Under the pieces are notes generated by a model. It saw nothing but the letters and a program-made list of their open reading frames with translations, had not been told where the DNA came from and ran no database searches. A DNA stretch of 64,000 bases from Andrena cerasifolii (taxonomy: Eukaryota; Arthropoda; Insecta; Hymenoptera; Andrenidae): contig NC_135131.1 of assembly GCF_050908995.1 (NCBI RefSeq), positions 11,302,001-11,366,000 of the forward strand, given 5' to 3'. Within the stretch, counting starts at the first letter, position 1. Each line of letters opens with the position of its first letter. Position numbers and translations under genes: made by a program. Shown here piece by piece: positions 1 to 11,808 of the stretch.

Positions 1-507
1 AAGACATTCTTCCGCGATATGCAGTGGTCCTTCGATATCTCTAATGGCTTTCTCTAAAACGGAACGACAGTCCTGGAGTCTTTCAATCTCTTGAAATAAT
101 CTGTCTAATTCTGACACCACTTCGTTTCGCCAGAAACTGACATCATTTATCCGTTCACCAAGTCTTCTGCCAGTATCGTATTGCCCATGCTGCACTTTCT
201 CCTCCGCATCTCTAATAGAATTATTATTTAATATTTTTACTTTACATACGAGCATGATTCGCTTTTCAATACATGGCAATTACCTTATAATTCGTAAGGC
301 ATCGTTTCTTGTTCTTTCTGAAAAGTGTCTACACGAATCAGCTTCGTTATAATATTTTACTTGCTTCTGAAACCATTCGTTAGGCGTATATCGTGTGTAA
401 AGAGCAGTTTTTGAAGCATGCGCAGGATTGCGTTGATATCCAGTTATCAGATTCGGGAACATTAATGAATTTACAGCATTTGAACTATTTAACGCATAGT
501 TGGACAT
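1..507 (-). CDS. Tektin (tektin-3/4-like), 5' end only
   Basis: Tektins are coiled-coil filament proteins lying along the doublet microtubules of cilia and sperm flagella. Two exons are visible: complement(284..507), starting at the ATG at 507-505, and complement(1..211), which runs off the window edge. The intron 212..283 has a GTAATT donor and TTAG acceptor and joins in frame (AG + A gives Arg75), so 145 residues can be read. Diagnostic features are the YTPNEWF segment with Asn-Glu-Ala-Asp-Ser-x-Arg-His, SERTRNDALR, and the LGERINDVSFWRNEV block followed by EGPLHIAEECL, which match the N-terminal half of the tektin domain. Wording is closest to tektin-3/4/5 rather than tektin-1 or -2, from memory. 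The rest of the gene lies left of the window. Its start faces NUBP1 across about 450 bp. Confidence 0.9.
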
Positions 508-743
508 TGACTTTGTAGCTCTGGAACGATGATTCAGAATTCAGCGAGCGTTAGAAGGCAAACTGAATGAAATGGTACAGAGCCGATGAGAACTCACAGA
601 GGAATAACTTTAATGTTTTGGTACCCCACATTAGGACGCCACAGTATTGAGTCATGTGTGCGATTATGGTCACTTGTATGATACCTTGTTATCGGTTCGA
701 TGCAAGACATGTTACTTGTACTCCATGGTTGTAATTGCTACAG

Positions 744-783
<40 letters not shown>

Positions 784-957
784 AAATGATGCAATACTCA
801 TAGTCATTAATCAGTAAACGAAAGAATGTGAAAAAAAATCTGAAATGTCAAATTTATTCCAAAGTAACTTAAATATAGAAATGTTTCTCTTTCATTTTCT
901 GTTACTTTTTCTTATTGAGTACTGAGAGAGTTATCGCGTTATCGGTCATATTCCAAC
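508..957. promoter_or_regulatory. Divergent tektin / NUBP1 intergenic region
   Basis: About 450 bp separate the two start codons, which point away from each other, so both 5' UTRs and both core promoters must lie here unless one transcript starts further off. A perfect (AT)n tract occupies 749-780 and the right half is AT-rich. I see no unambiguous TATA box or other core element. A shared bidirectional promoter is an inference from spacing only. Confidence 0.5.
749..780. repeat. (AT)16 microsatellite
   Basis: Uninterrupted AT dinucleotides over 32 bases between the tektin and NUBP1 start codons. Likely length-polymorphic. Confidence 0.95.
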
Positions 958-3406
958 ATGGCAGATGTACCTAATGATGCGCCAGAACGTAAGTACACGT
1001 GCAACCAAGTGTCCATGTCATTTTACAATATATTGCATCAAGCATTCGCGGCTTTCTTACCCTAAGAATTACGTGTACTTACAAAATGAAATCCGCAGAG
1101 AATCATTTCTAACTGATGAATATATTTAACATTTACTTGTCAAGTATAAGGTTATACTGTCATACACAGTGCAACTTTCCTACTCATTGTCAGCTATTAT
1201 TGCAGGAATTAAACATCACGAATTTAAAGAATAAATAGCGTCTGGAATTATTATTGTTAAATCGTGGCTTGTCGGCTTTATTTATTCTGTGTTTGTAAGC
1301 TTCTGCGCACTGGTCATGTTTGGCCCAAGTGTGAAGCGCCAGAAAATCTTTGCCTTGAAAGTAAAGGAATTGCAATGTTTTTCTAGATTGTCCGGGTACT
1401 ACGAGCGAAGATGCGGGTAAAGCATCTATGTGCGCCGGATGTCCAAATCAAATGCTATGCGCTTCCGGTGTTACGAAAGAGCCAGACCCTGGTATAGCTC
1501 GTGTTAAAGAAAGGCTTTCTACAGTGAAGAATAAAATATTGGTATTATCCGGTAAAGGAGGAGTTGGAAAGAGTACTGTGACAGCTTTGGTGTCACGATG
1601 TTTAGCGGCAAAGGATCCCGATGTAAATGTAGGTATCATTCTCGAATAGAAATTGTGTGGTACAATTGCTCTTCAAACTTAATTTATAACAAGTATTATA
1701 TAATTTGTCTCCTCGTAATACTTTAATGTCTTCTGCGCATTCGCATAAAACAAATTGTATGCTACCAATTGGGCATCGGTTAATCGACATTAAAAAGACT
1801 TACCCTCTTGCCCATGCCCAGAACATCCATATTGTTTTCTATGTACATAACAGTCCAGTCACTGTTGGATACCTGCCCGTGGCTGAGAACATAGCTTCCG
1901 GATGGAAATACTTATACACTTACAAACCCATGTATATCGTATCAGCCTGTACCAGCTCATTATTGATTATCTCAGGCCTCTGGTGCTCTACTATACACAG
2001 CCTTAGACACAGAGGGAGAAAATATTTTCTGATATAGCGGACGTTAACGTTGTACTTTGTTAATTTGAATTTAAAAGTTGAACTTTGTCATTAATTTTAC
2101 AGGTTGCTGTACTGGACATCGATATTTGTGGGCCATCTCAGCCAAGAGTATTAGGTGCGTTAGGGGAACAAGTCCATCAGAGTGGATCGGGATGGTCTCC
2201 AGTAGTAAGCATCTTATTTTCTAAATATAAGCCGTTTTATATAATTCGTGCGATATTCGAAGTAAATATACTGATTCTTTTAGTACATAGAGGACAACTT
2301 GTCGCTAATGTCTATTGGATTTCTACTTAGTAGCCCAAGCGACGCAGTGATATGGAGGGGACCCAAGAAGAATGGTATATCTTTGCTAACACTTCTCGTT
2401 TATATATAATGGTCTTTATTGCCTCCCCAAGGGGTTACAATCTCCCTTTTCCTCCTCTCTCTCCACTTCCTACATTCATCTTCTTCCCTTAAATCTACCT
2501 TAACCTAACTTAACCTATCCGTTTCTACCCCCCTCTCTCCCCGCTCGTTCGCTCCCGTAACTCAGACCCCTATACCTTCTCCATGGCCCATCACCGCCGC
2601 CCCTTTTCTCAACCTCTCCCCTTCTTCCCCCGTGCGCGCATGAAAGTCCCCACCTATCACTACTCTTACCCCCCCCCCTCACTTCTCGTTTAAATATATA
2701 TTTAAATTTTCTATACAGTTCATTACACGCTTGATTATGTCCAGGAATGATAAGACAATTCCTCTCCGATGTCGATTGGGGCAATCTGGATTATCTTATA
2801 ATGGACACACCCCCCGGCACATCCGACGAGCACTTATCAGCAACGTCTTATCTTAAAGATGCTGTAATTACAGGGGCAATTATTGTGACAACGCCGCAAC
2901 AAGTCGCTCTGCTGGATGTGAGGAAGGAGATAGATTTCTGTAGGAAAGTCAATGTCCCGATTTTAGGTGTTATTGAAAATATGAGTATTTTTGTTTGCCC
3001 CAACTGCAAGGCAAGTATCGGCAACTCTATCAATTCGTGTGTCACGTGCTGTTCCGAACAGCTGTTCATGCAAAAATACTTTGAAGCAGGACTCTGTTGA
3101 GATATTCCCCGCGTCAACAGGCGGCGGCGGTCGCGGAATGGCCAAAGACTTGGATGTAGACTTTCTAGGCTCCCTACCATTAGACCCGCGTTTGGCCAGA
3201 TGCTGCGACGAGGGTAAAGATTTTTTAACACAAGTTCCAGAATCGCCGACCGTCCTTGCACTGCAGAAGATCGTTCAAAGTGAGTCTCTTTTCTCACACA
3301 CGTATTATTCCTTTACTTTTGTTTCGCGTAACGCATGTTTGGCATTCAATATTTGTTCGCAGAAATCACGGAGAAATGTGAGGGGAAAAGCGACAATTGT
3401 CTTTAG
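958..3406 (+). CDS. Nubp1: Cytosolic Fe-S cluster assembly factor NUBP1 homolog
   Basis: P-loop scaffold ATPase of the cytosolic iron-sulfur assembly pathway; with NUBP2 it builds 4Fe-4S clusters for transfer to cytosolic and nuclear proteins. Exons: 958..988, 1387..1628, 2103..2204, 2284..2374, 2745..3010, 3090..3279, 3363..3406; 966 nt, 321 aa (human protein about 320). The N-terminal ferredoxin-like motif is C12-x13-C26-x2-C29-x5-C35; the Walker A loop GKGGVGKST is residues 66-74; DIDICGPSQPR, DTPPGTSDEH and the C-terminal CPxC pair (C240, C243) that bridges the dimer cluster are all present. Every ligand and P-loop residue is intact, so it should be functional. Intron 5 (3011..3089) uses AAG/GCAAGT, a GC-AG junction; other introns are GT-AG. 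Intron 2 and intron 4 hold AT-rich and C/T-rich filler. Confidence 0.96.
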
Positions 3407-3515
3407 ATACGTATGATTAGTTTGTTTAAACTGGGATTCTGTACGAAAGAAAGTGTAAGAGTTTATTTTTTTTGTCCTTACTTTGGAGGAGTATAAGTAT
3501 GTATTTTGTAAATTT

Positions 3516-3521
3516 AATAAA
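3516..3521 (+). terminator. Candidate NUBP1 polyadenylation signal
   Basis: AATAAA lies 110 bases after the NUBP1 stop codon, in AT-rich sequence on the coding strand. It is the first canonical hexamer downstream. Not confirmed by transcript data. Confidence 0.6.
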
Positions 3522-4150
3522 TGAGGCTTCATTTTAATTGCTGTTGAATTACAGATAGGTATCTCTATATAATAATGTGGCTTTAAAGTAATTAAAAGGT
3601 CTGATTCAGAAGCGCGTTGTATGTTAAAAAGATTGTAGGAAGGAAACTGATACGAGCGGCATTGTTAATGTAATCGCACTTTCTGTTTTGAAGCGCCGCT
3701 CCTGCATGCTGATCATTGTACTAAAAATAAAATGCGTTGATAAGTCCAAGTGCTTTGCTCTTTAACAAAGCATTCCAGTGTGTGTTGTGAACAGAGTAGG
3801 ACGTGACATTCCGCGGGATGTGGTTATCTTTAAACGAACGCTCTTAAGGTATTGAATTAAAATAATTCGTTTGCACGATCTGTGAATCCTTTGTTTCCAT
3901 CCTATGCGCAGCTTTAAGGTTATGCCATGGGTCACTTTGTCACCACAAAGAAAGGATTGAAAGGAATACGAAATTTTATTATGTTTCTGTGTTTAACATA
4001 AGTGTTAAATTGAAAGTGCCATTATAATTGCATTCTTTTCATTATTTCTGTATCCTTAACATACAAGCATCAATGAATTCGCCCGGTTGACAGAATATTT
4101 GGCTAACATACCGAATACTTTGTTTACACTCAGGAAATAAGCTTATCAAA
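3522..4150. other. Intergenic region, NUBP1 3' end to alpha-glucosidase start
   Basis: About 630 bp containing the end of the NUBP1 transcript and, presumably, the promoter and 5' UTR of the alpha-glucosidase. AT-rich with no convincing ORF. I cannot place a transcription start. Confidence 0.5.
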
Positions 4151-7100
4151 ATGATAATCAAAGGATTAAGTCGGCCAGCTGCGGAAAAATCTCCGGGCAA
4201 GTCGGATCTTTTGCAGAACGATTGCCTGACAGAATTCTCAGGCATAACTACATCGGTGAAAATTGATGAGAAGTACACGGAACAGTGTCCAGCGAGAAAT
4301 ATGCCTTTAAGCATGTATCTGAAGTATATGTTAAGATTTATCTGGCACGGTATTTTATTCTGTGTCATACTCCTGTTCATGATACAGGCCAAGTATATGA
4401 TCTTGGATCGATACAATGTTCCTAGTACCTACAGCGAAAAACAGAATATCAGACACCAATTGATCGGTACTCTTAACGAATCAATTAACCATCAAAAATA
4501 CCTGTACGAACTATTGTTTAATTACACCATAATTCAAAGGTCCGAAATGTTGCAAGTGAGTTCTAAAGGATGTAATTTTAAGAATGTAGATTTATTTATT
4601 TATTTATTTATTTATTATTTATAAAAACCTTTGTCTATTACAGTGCTACAAAATTCCCAAAGCATTACGTTTCGATTGCCATCCCGAAAACGATATGTCG
4701 GAATTGTCCTGTATAAGTAGAGGCTGTTGCTGGGATCCACTTGGCAAAGAAATTCCAAATAAACGACTAGCTCCTCTGAATGTTCCATATTGCTATTATC
4801 CCAAAAATTGGACCTTATATAAGTACGATAATTTTAGCCAAGTGGAAAATAACTTCTCTGGATTTCTTAAACAAACAGGAGATTCCTTTTACGGGAATGA
4901 TCTACCGTTTATTAAAGTAGAAGTTAACGGCGTGGATGATTCGATATTGCGCCTAAAAATGTACGATCCCCTTAAGAAAAGATACGAGCCACCATGGCCT
5001 GTTAGACCCGATCCTAAACCATTTTCGCAAAGAAACCCCAATGCAAAATACAACTTAGAAGTGGATAATACGAAAGCTGGTTTCAAAGTGTCCAGGGCAT
5101 CGGATGGTACATCACTGTAAGTAACATTTCGATTATATTTAATTTTTCAAGTACATCAATTACAATAATGATAACGTTTTCCTTTTGCAACCAGATTTGA
5201 TTCCATCAGGGTCGGAGGTTTTATATATGCCGATCAATTTCTACAACTGAGCAGTCTTTTACCTAGCCAGAATATTTATGGCATTGGTGAGCATAGAACG
5301 AATTTAAAATTGAATACCAAGTGGCAATCTTTCTCTGTCTTTAACAAAGACCAACCACCGACAGATAATGTACGTGACACGAAAATCAATGTAATCATTT
5401 CGAGCCCCTTTTCTTTTTATAAAAATCGCTTCTTTGTTATTTTAGACGAATCTCTACGGGTCTCATCCTTTTTATTTGGCAATGGAAGATTCTGGGAAAT
5501 CTCATGGGGTTTTGTTCCTCAACAGTAACGCTATGGGTAAGAATTTTACAGATCGGTCTCTTACCGTAGAGCAAGAGAACATATTTCATAATGCCTGGTA
5601 CATATGTACTTTCAGATGTGATATTACAACCGACGCCTGCAATAACATTTCGAACCATCGGAGGTATCTTTGACATATACTTCTTCCTGGGTCCAACTCC
5701 TGCGGACGTTATAATGCAATATTCCGAAATAGTGGGCAAGCCTTTTCTCCCTCCCTATTGGTCCCTTGGCTTTCATTTGTGCAGGTACGAGTACAACTTA
5801 TACAATGGTAACCCAGACGCACGAAGAGTATATTCTTCAATGTATCCTACATTACAGATATGGATACGAGACCTTGGAAAAAACGAAACAAGTATGGAAC
5901 AGGACCAGAGCAGTGGGAATACCATTTGTAATGTTACATCTGTACAATTACAGGAAGTAAAGGTAACAGATTCGATTCTACTAATCTGTTTCTATTACTT
6001 TTAGGATACCCAATGGAACGATTTAGATTACATGGACAAGAACAACGATTTCACGTACGATGTGGTGAAGTTCCGGGATCTACCACAATTTATAAACGAA
6101 ATCCATTCGGTATGATTATCGGACCATAACAAATGTAGTTGTTCACTGCTTCTTTATGCTGTATAAAAATCACATTTTTATCTTCGTATCATTACATATT
6201 TAAACCTGTTCTTCTCGAAACGTAGCCGATGCATTGAATAATGTAGCATGTACCTACCTATTCATTATAGATTGGAATGCATTATATTCCATTGATCGAC
6301 GCTGGAGTATCAGCGTCCGAGGTTAACGGAAGTTATTTGCCATTCGACGAAGGTGTGAAAGAAGATATATTCGTTAGAGACGCGGCTACTAATCAGCCAT
6401 TTATTGGGAAAGTTTGGAATTACGTCTCTACCGCGTGGCCCGATTTCACGAATCCTAAGACGACAAACTATTATCTCCGTATGATGAGCAACATGCACGA
6501 CAGCTTAGCATACGATGGTGCTTGGATCGTATGTACCCGTTCTCAGCCAAGCGTGGCATTTAAATTATTATTTCAATCCCGCGTTGCGTTTACCAGGATA
6601 TGAACGAGCCGTCCAATTTTTATGATGGCCTTAAAAATGGGTGCTCGCATAATAATTTGGATTACCCGAAGTATGTACCCAGTGTGGTTGGAGGTTTACT
6701 TGCTACGAAAACTTTGTGCATGGATTCTAAACACTATCTGGGAACTCATTACGATCTTCATAACATCTATGGCACGAGTCAGGCGATAGTTACGAATTAG
6801 TGAGTATGCTGCATCGCGAGCGTAGCGAGTATACTGCATCGAATTAGCATAAGATATGTAATTCTAATCGATACAGTGCACTCACCACAATCCGAAAGAA
6901 GAGACCGTTTATAATATCACGATCAACGTGGGTGGGGCATGGGCATTATGCTGGTCATTGGACGGGAGATGTTTATTCCACATGGTAATTAATACACCTA
7001 TAGTACGTGGACACTCGTTAGGGTGTTCTATTAATCGTTTCTGATTCGTTAGGGACGATTTAAGAATGAGTATCCCCGCAATTCTATCGTTGAACCTTTA

Positions 7101-8669
7101 TCAAATACCAATGGTCGGTGCAGACATTTGTGGATTCAACGGGAACACAACAGCTGCGTTATGTAATCGTTGGATGCAGCTTGGCGCTTTCTATCCGTTC
7201 TCACGTAATCATAATTCAGATGACACGATCGTTCGTACTTTGCACAGAAACCTACTAAACGATTAATTGATCCAGGCACTATAATCGAGATCTATGTATA
7301 TGTGCAGGAACAAGATCCTGTCGCTATGGGGGATCTAGTCGTAAAATCATCGAAACGCGCTCTTACTATACGTTACTGGCTTCTACCCTATTTATACACC
7401 CTCTTCTACCGAGCGCACACGTTTGGCGAAACCGTGGTGCGCCCACTATTCTTTGAGTAGGTGTTATAATCAGATCTAGTGCTCAGGAGTGTCCTTAAAA
7501 ATATAGCTCTCTTTCAGATTCCCGAATGATTCAGCGACCTACGATATCGATACACAGTTTCTATGGGGAAGGTCTCTGATGATCGTTCCAGTCTTGGATG
7601 AAGTAAGTCGCTAACATATCCCACGGGCCATGGTGGGGCTTGAATAAAGCTATAAATACTCTTAAACCTCGAAACCCAAGAAACTTTCGAGTTTCGAGAA
7701 TCCGAAGGTTTGCACTCTTCTCGTGATTCGAAACTCTCGAAAGCTAGATATGAAAAAGTGCCTCGAGAATTTGTATATTGTTATATTTCTGCTCGTATGT
7801 AGGTATTTTGTTCAGATGAGTTGTTAAAACAAGATATTCCACTTACAAAACAGACTCAACGCCAAGTTTCGAGAGTTTCGAATCACGAGAAAAGTGCAAA
7901 CTTTCGTATTCAAGTTTCGAGAATTTCGAAATTAGCTTCGAATCCATATTTTTCTCTGGTTTGTTAGAACAGTGTAAATGTGTCGGCTTATTTGCCACGC
8001 GAGCTGTGGTACGATTATTATACGAAGGAAGCTCTGTTCGCGATTGGTAAACGTTATACGCTCAACGCACCGCTCGATACGATACCATTAATGATTCGCG
8101 GAGGATCTATTCTGCCAGCGCAGAAGCCAGCTGATACTACAACGGCTAGTAGGAGAAACCCCTTGGAATTATTAATCACGTTGGATGATAAGAAGGAAGC
8201 AAAAGGGGAATTGTACTGGGACGACGGCGACAGTTTAGGTATCGCATTTTTTTTTTCAATACTGATTGCTATGGCGACGTCATCAAACAAGCCGCCATCT
8301 TGATCTCGTTGTTGCGTAAACATTTTCAGATTCGATTGAAAAGAAACAGTATTTGCGGTCGTTGTTCGTCGTTGAGAATGATACTTTGTCGAATATCGAA
8401 GGCGAGGAAGGGTCTTTCGACGAGAAGGTTACTCTCGATAGAATACAAATATGGGGTGTGGCGTCGAAAGTCTCGCGGGTTTCCTTAAACGATCGCGAGA
8501 TAAAGTTCGAGTACGCCGATAAGGAGCACGTAAGTGAACGTTCTTCGTCAGTCGGAGTTTTCGAAATACTAGCTGTCACGATATTTTTCAGTGTTTGATT
8601 GTGAACGGTTTGCAAACGGATCTAAGGAAGCGATTCATCCTCCATTGGAACTACGTCCAATCGAATTAA
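4151..8669 (+). CDS. Membrane-anchored trefoil + GH31 alpha-glucosidase (lysosomal alpha-glucosidase / maltase-glucoamylase-like)
   Basis: Retaining exo-alpha-1,4-glucosidase releasing glucose from glycogen or maltose, probably in lysosome or gut brush border. Exons: 4151..4555, 4644..5116, 5195..5369, 5446..5536, 5616..5784, 5858..5927, 6005..6109, 6271..6528, 6597..6799, 6877..6984, 7053..7230, 7308..7456, 7518..7602, 7968..8238, 8330..8529, 8592..8669; 3018 nt, 1005 aa. Residues about 63-85 form one hydrophobic segment after a basic/polar N-terminus, a type II signal anchor. A P-type trefoil follows (six Cys: 136, 147, 158, 163, 164, 185), then the GH31 barrel. The nucleophile is Asp583 in the WIDMNEPSNF motif, split by intron 8, and the acid/base is Asp681 in GHWTGD. 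The C-terminal beta domain (RGGSILP, WDDGDS) is complete. Intron 11 has a weak donor, and intron 13 holds an inverted repeat. Lysosomal versus digestive role cannot be decided from sequence. Confidence 0.95.
4591..4620. repeat. (TTTA)n microsatellite in alpha-glucosidase intron 1
   Basis: About seven tandem TTTA units within the 88-bp first intron, shortly before the acceptor at 4643. Confidence 0.9.
7697..7911. repeat. Inverted repeat (foldback) in alpha-glucosidase intron 13
   Basis: Left arm 7697-7742 and right arm 7867-7911 are near-perfect reverse complements, sharing the core GTTTGCACTNTTCTCGTGATT and flanking TTCGAAACTCTCGAAA. The loop is about 124 bp. Further TTTCGAG-type fragments flank both arms. 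No coding capacity. This is either a small MITE-like element or a local inverted duplication; it accounts for most of the unusually long intron 7603..7967. Confidence 0.85.
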
Positions 8670-8848
8670 ACCGATCCACAGCGAACATTTAAACCTTACC
8701 GCTACTCGCTCTCCTCTGAGATTTTTACGCGTACGCATGGGAGAGTCGACTGTTCTCTATCAGCACGGTACAGACTATAATCGTATTTTGAGTACCAGTT
8801 TTCTATAATACCACATACACGTGTATACGTACCTTCCTATATTTAAAA

Positions 8849-8854
8849 AATAAA
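8849..8854 (+). terminator. Candidate alpha-glucosidase polyadenylation signal
   Basis: AATAAA 180 bases after the stop codon on the coding strand, followed by an A-rich stretch. First canonical hexamer downstream. Confidence 0.6.
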
Positions 8855-9695
8855 TGACATACCTACAGAAAGAAAAAAAACATTTTATTCGACTCATCGT
8901 ACAGTACACCGTGACTCGCGTAATATTTATGGCACTAATGGAAAACAATAAATAGAAGTTCGACGATAGATCCTTCGGAAATGCGCACGTTTAACGAAAA
9001 GATACGAGGGAAAAACGCATGAAGGATACGTCCAAATAACGCTTGTTCGTGGTCGCGCGCTAATAAAAGGTAACAACAAACATATTCGGCCGCTAGTTTC
9101 GCGATGGGAACCGTTTGGCCGAGATTTTTTTCTACTTTGGCACCGTGAATGTTAAAGCAAACTCTCGAGAGTGTTTGAACACCGTCGTCGGAACATCGAA
9201 ATCTCCAGCTTCTCTGGCTTGAAATATAGTCTCCTTTGACCTCGATCTGTATTCAATGTCTCGGTCACCCCTGCTTTGCATTCCCGCAGACAGGCAGATC
9301 GGAGAGCAGATTTCGATCTTTCGAATAAATTTCGAGACAATACGTCGGTGCTCGCGTCAACGTATCCCTGGACCCAAGCACCGGGCAAATTTCTATTTCC
9401 TTAACGAAGACACGTGATCGCATCGAATAAAATATAGAGAAACTTATCCAAGAACAAGGAATTAGCACCCTGCTGAACATTCCGCAGAATAAAAGCGTGT
9501 TTCTGTTCTTCTTCTATCAACGAATTAAAATCATTTCACGCACTACAATGATAACGTACCTATTGGAAACGCAATAACATATTATAATCGTCGTAATCAT
9601 TTCTCTTCTTTCTCCGATGGTATTGCATAAGTAATCATAACATATAGTGTAATCATCACGTGTGAATATGGATATACACGTATAATATGTGTGTA

Positions 9696-9699
<4 letters not shown>

Positions 9700-9735
<36 letters not shown>

Positions 9736-9755
9736 TGTGTGTATATATATATATC
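9700..9755. repeat. (GT)n/(TA)n compound microsatellite
   Basis: About 16 GT units, one interruption (GTTTGT), more GT units, then a TA run. Apparent ORFs through it are repeat translation. Confidence 0.95.
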
Positions 9756-11434
9756 TTTTCTTTAATGACTAATATATATGTGTATGTATATATATTAATC
9801 TTGCAATCTTGTTCATTATTGTCTGCTCACATTTACTTACGCCTATCTAAAGGATGTCGCGCTTACGAGCAATCAAACTGACATGCTACTGGATCGAAAG
9901 AATGCGAATTTTAATAGAGGAGGCGGTAAGACGTTCGAGGCATCGAACTCTCCGCTCTTGAGATGCTCGTGAACGCGACGCAGCGCCTCTCGTTCGTCGA
10001 AGCCTCACAAAACTGTGCTTTACATTTAGCACACTAGAAACTCGGCCGTTTAACGAACTTTGAACTTGGCGACGATTGGCGATAACGAGAACGCGCCCTG
10101 GAACGTAGGCGTCGCGCTCAAGTTTCGTTCTCCAACGAGAAAGGGAAACTTAAGAACCGGGGAACCGATACACTTAACGCAGTTAAACTTCTAAGAAGCT
10201 CAGCGTGCTGTACGTATAGAGCGTCTTCTAGCGTGGGCTATCCACTTCAAGGATGGATATAGATTATTGGAAAATTATAGCGCTTAAGTTCCGTAAGCTT
10301 TGAAACTCGTATTACAGCTTTACTGAAGTGTAGTATTGTTTATAGCGGATCTCGATAAACGACAGTACTTCGTCAATGTAGTCAGCTTACTTGGAGCACT
10401 GTAAGATCTACATACGAGATGCTCGCGAACTCGCATCAGATGCACGTGTAGCTGCTTTAAGAATCGACGCTCGATACGGTGGTAAGACAGAAATTGCTCT
10501 AGTACGAAAATCGCTGCAATTCGGAGAAAACAAAGCGAAAGTTGACCATTGCATCCAGCCAGGAAGTGGATCTTATTCGTTAGTATACACTCTGCACGTA
10601 CGCTATATGCATAGGAGGTTGAAGCGTGCAGGCGTACCGTTCAATAGAATCTAGTAATTCAAGTATTCCCGAACCTCTTTCGTCTACGAATTTCGCTATT
10701 GCTTGGTATACCTGCACATACATAAATATGAAACGATAACGTCCAACGCGACAAAACGATACACGATCAGCGAACGATCATTTAGCCTCTTCGATTACGA
10801 GTGAAAGATTGCCTAAGAATCATACTAAAAATATACACACGAATGCAATTAATGCCTCTACGGCAATGCTTCGCACGCCAACTACATACATATACGTTAA
10901 CGAATATGGCAAGAAGTTGAAGCTTCCTCGTTGAAAATATATCTCTTTTTTAGTCTGTAATGGGCAAGAAGTCGAGGAGCGCGCGACGATTCAGTTTGAT
11001 CGAGTCGAGACACTCCCTTCCCTTTCTATCTACCGCGAATTCTTTCGACTTGCGGTCCATTAACGACGACGAGTTCGCCGTTAGAAAATAGTATCGGTGG
11101 CATCTTTCTCGCGTATTGCGGGCAAATTGTACTCTAAATAACAATACGTGCAGCGAACGCTTTCCTTTCTTTGATATTGCAATGGGGCAAGTACAACGAC
11201 ACATGGCACATGGCTCCGTGAAGGAAAAAACAGCTTGGCATCGCTAACGCGTTGACTGTTGAAAATTCTGCGCGTTCAAACGAATATACAGATAGTTGGA
11301 TACTGTTAAAAAAAACGGAGACACTTTTCTTAATTCTTATGTGTTCGTTACGATAGTGAACGCGTTAGCTGCCTATCACATGGAAAATTCGCGCGATTTT
11401 CCAGCTGTTGGAGATCCCCGAAATCTACGTGAAT

Positions 11435-11440
11435 TTTATT
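11435..11440 (-). terminator. Candidate zinc-finger gene polyadenylation signal
   Basis: AATAAA on the minus strand, about 370 bases beyond the stop codon of the C2H2 gene. Position fits, but other hexamers further left are possible. Confidence 0.4.
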
Positions 11441-11808
11441 AAATACTTAAAATCCGAATCCCCGTTAAACGGTCAATCAGTCGATCCCTTAAATTAATAT
11501 AGTATATCTTAAAAGAACGGAAGAGTCGCAGGGGAGAAAGTATTCGATCGGATCCCGTTGTGGATATCGCGTTTGCATTCTGGACTAGCTAATTAGCAAC
11601 GTTGAAGGAAATTACGCATTCGCGTGGCGACTCCGATTTCCCCGTTAAAAATAATTATACAAACTCATACAAACCATCCCCCCTTGATGACAATCTCGGT
11701 TTGAAGTAGCCTCTGGTGGTTATCGGTTCAGCAGTAGGACTCTCCAGTAAATTCGCTGGCTCTAATCTTTGGTAAAGTAACTTGCGATCATCTACGTTCA
11801 CTCTGGTC

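Larger units (their letters stand above)
8870..11808. other. Convergent intergenic region / possible long 3' UTR of the zinc-finger gene
   Basis: About 2.9 kb between two genes whose 3' ends face each other. No reading frame here looks like a protein. It contains a (GT)n tract at 9700-9755 with flanking (TA)n. A minus-strand AATAAA is at 11440-11435, about 370 bases past the zinc-finger stop codon, and is a plausible end for that transcript. Confidence 0.5.

Noticed and set aside
1705..2037. 110-codon plus-strand frame inside NUBP1 intron 2
   Set aside because: It lies wholly within a well-supported intron, has no recognisable domain and no splice or promoter context. Probably chance.
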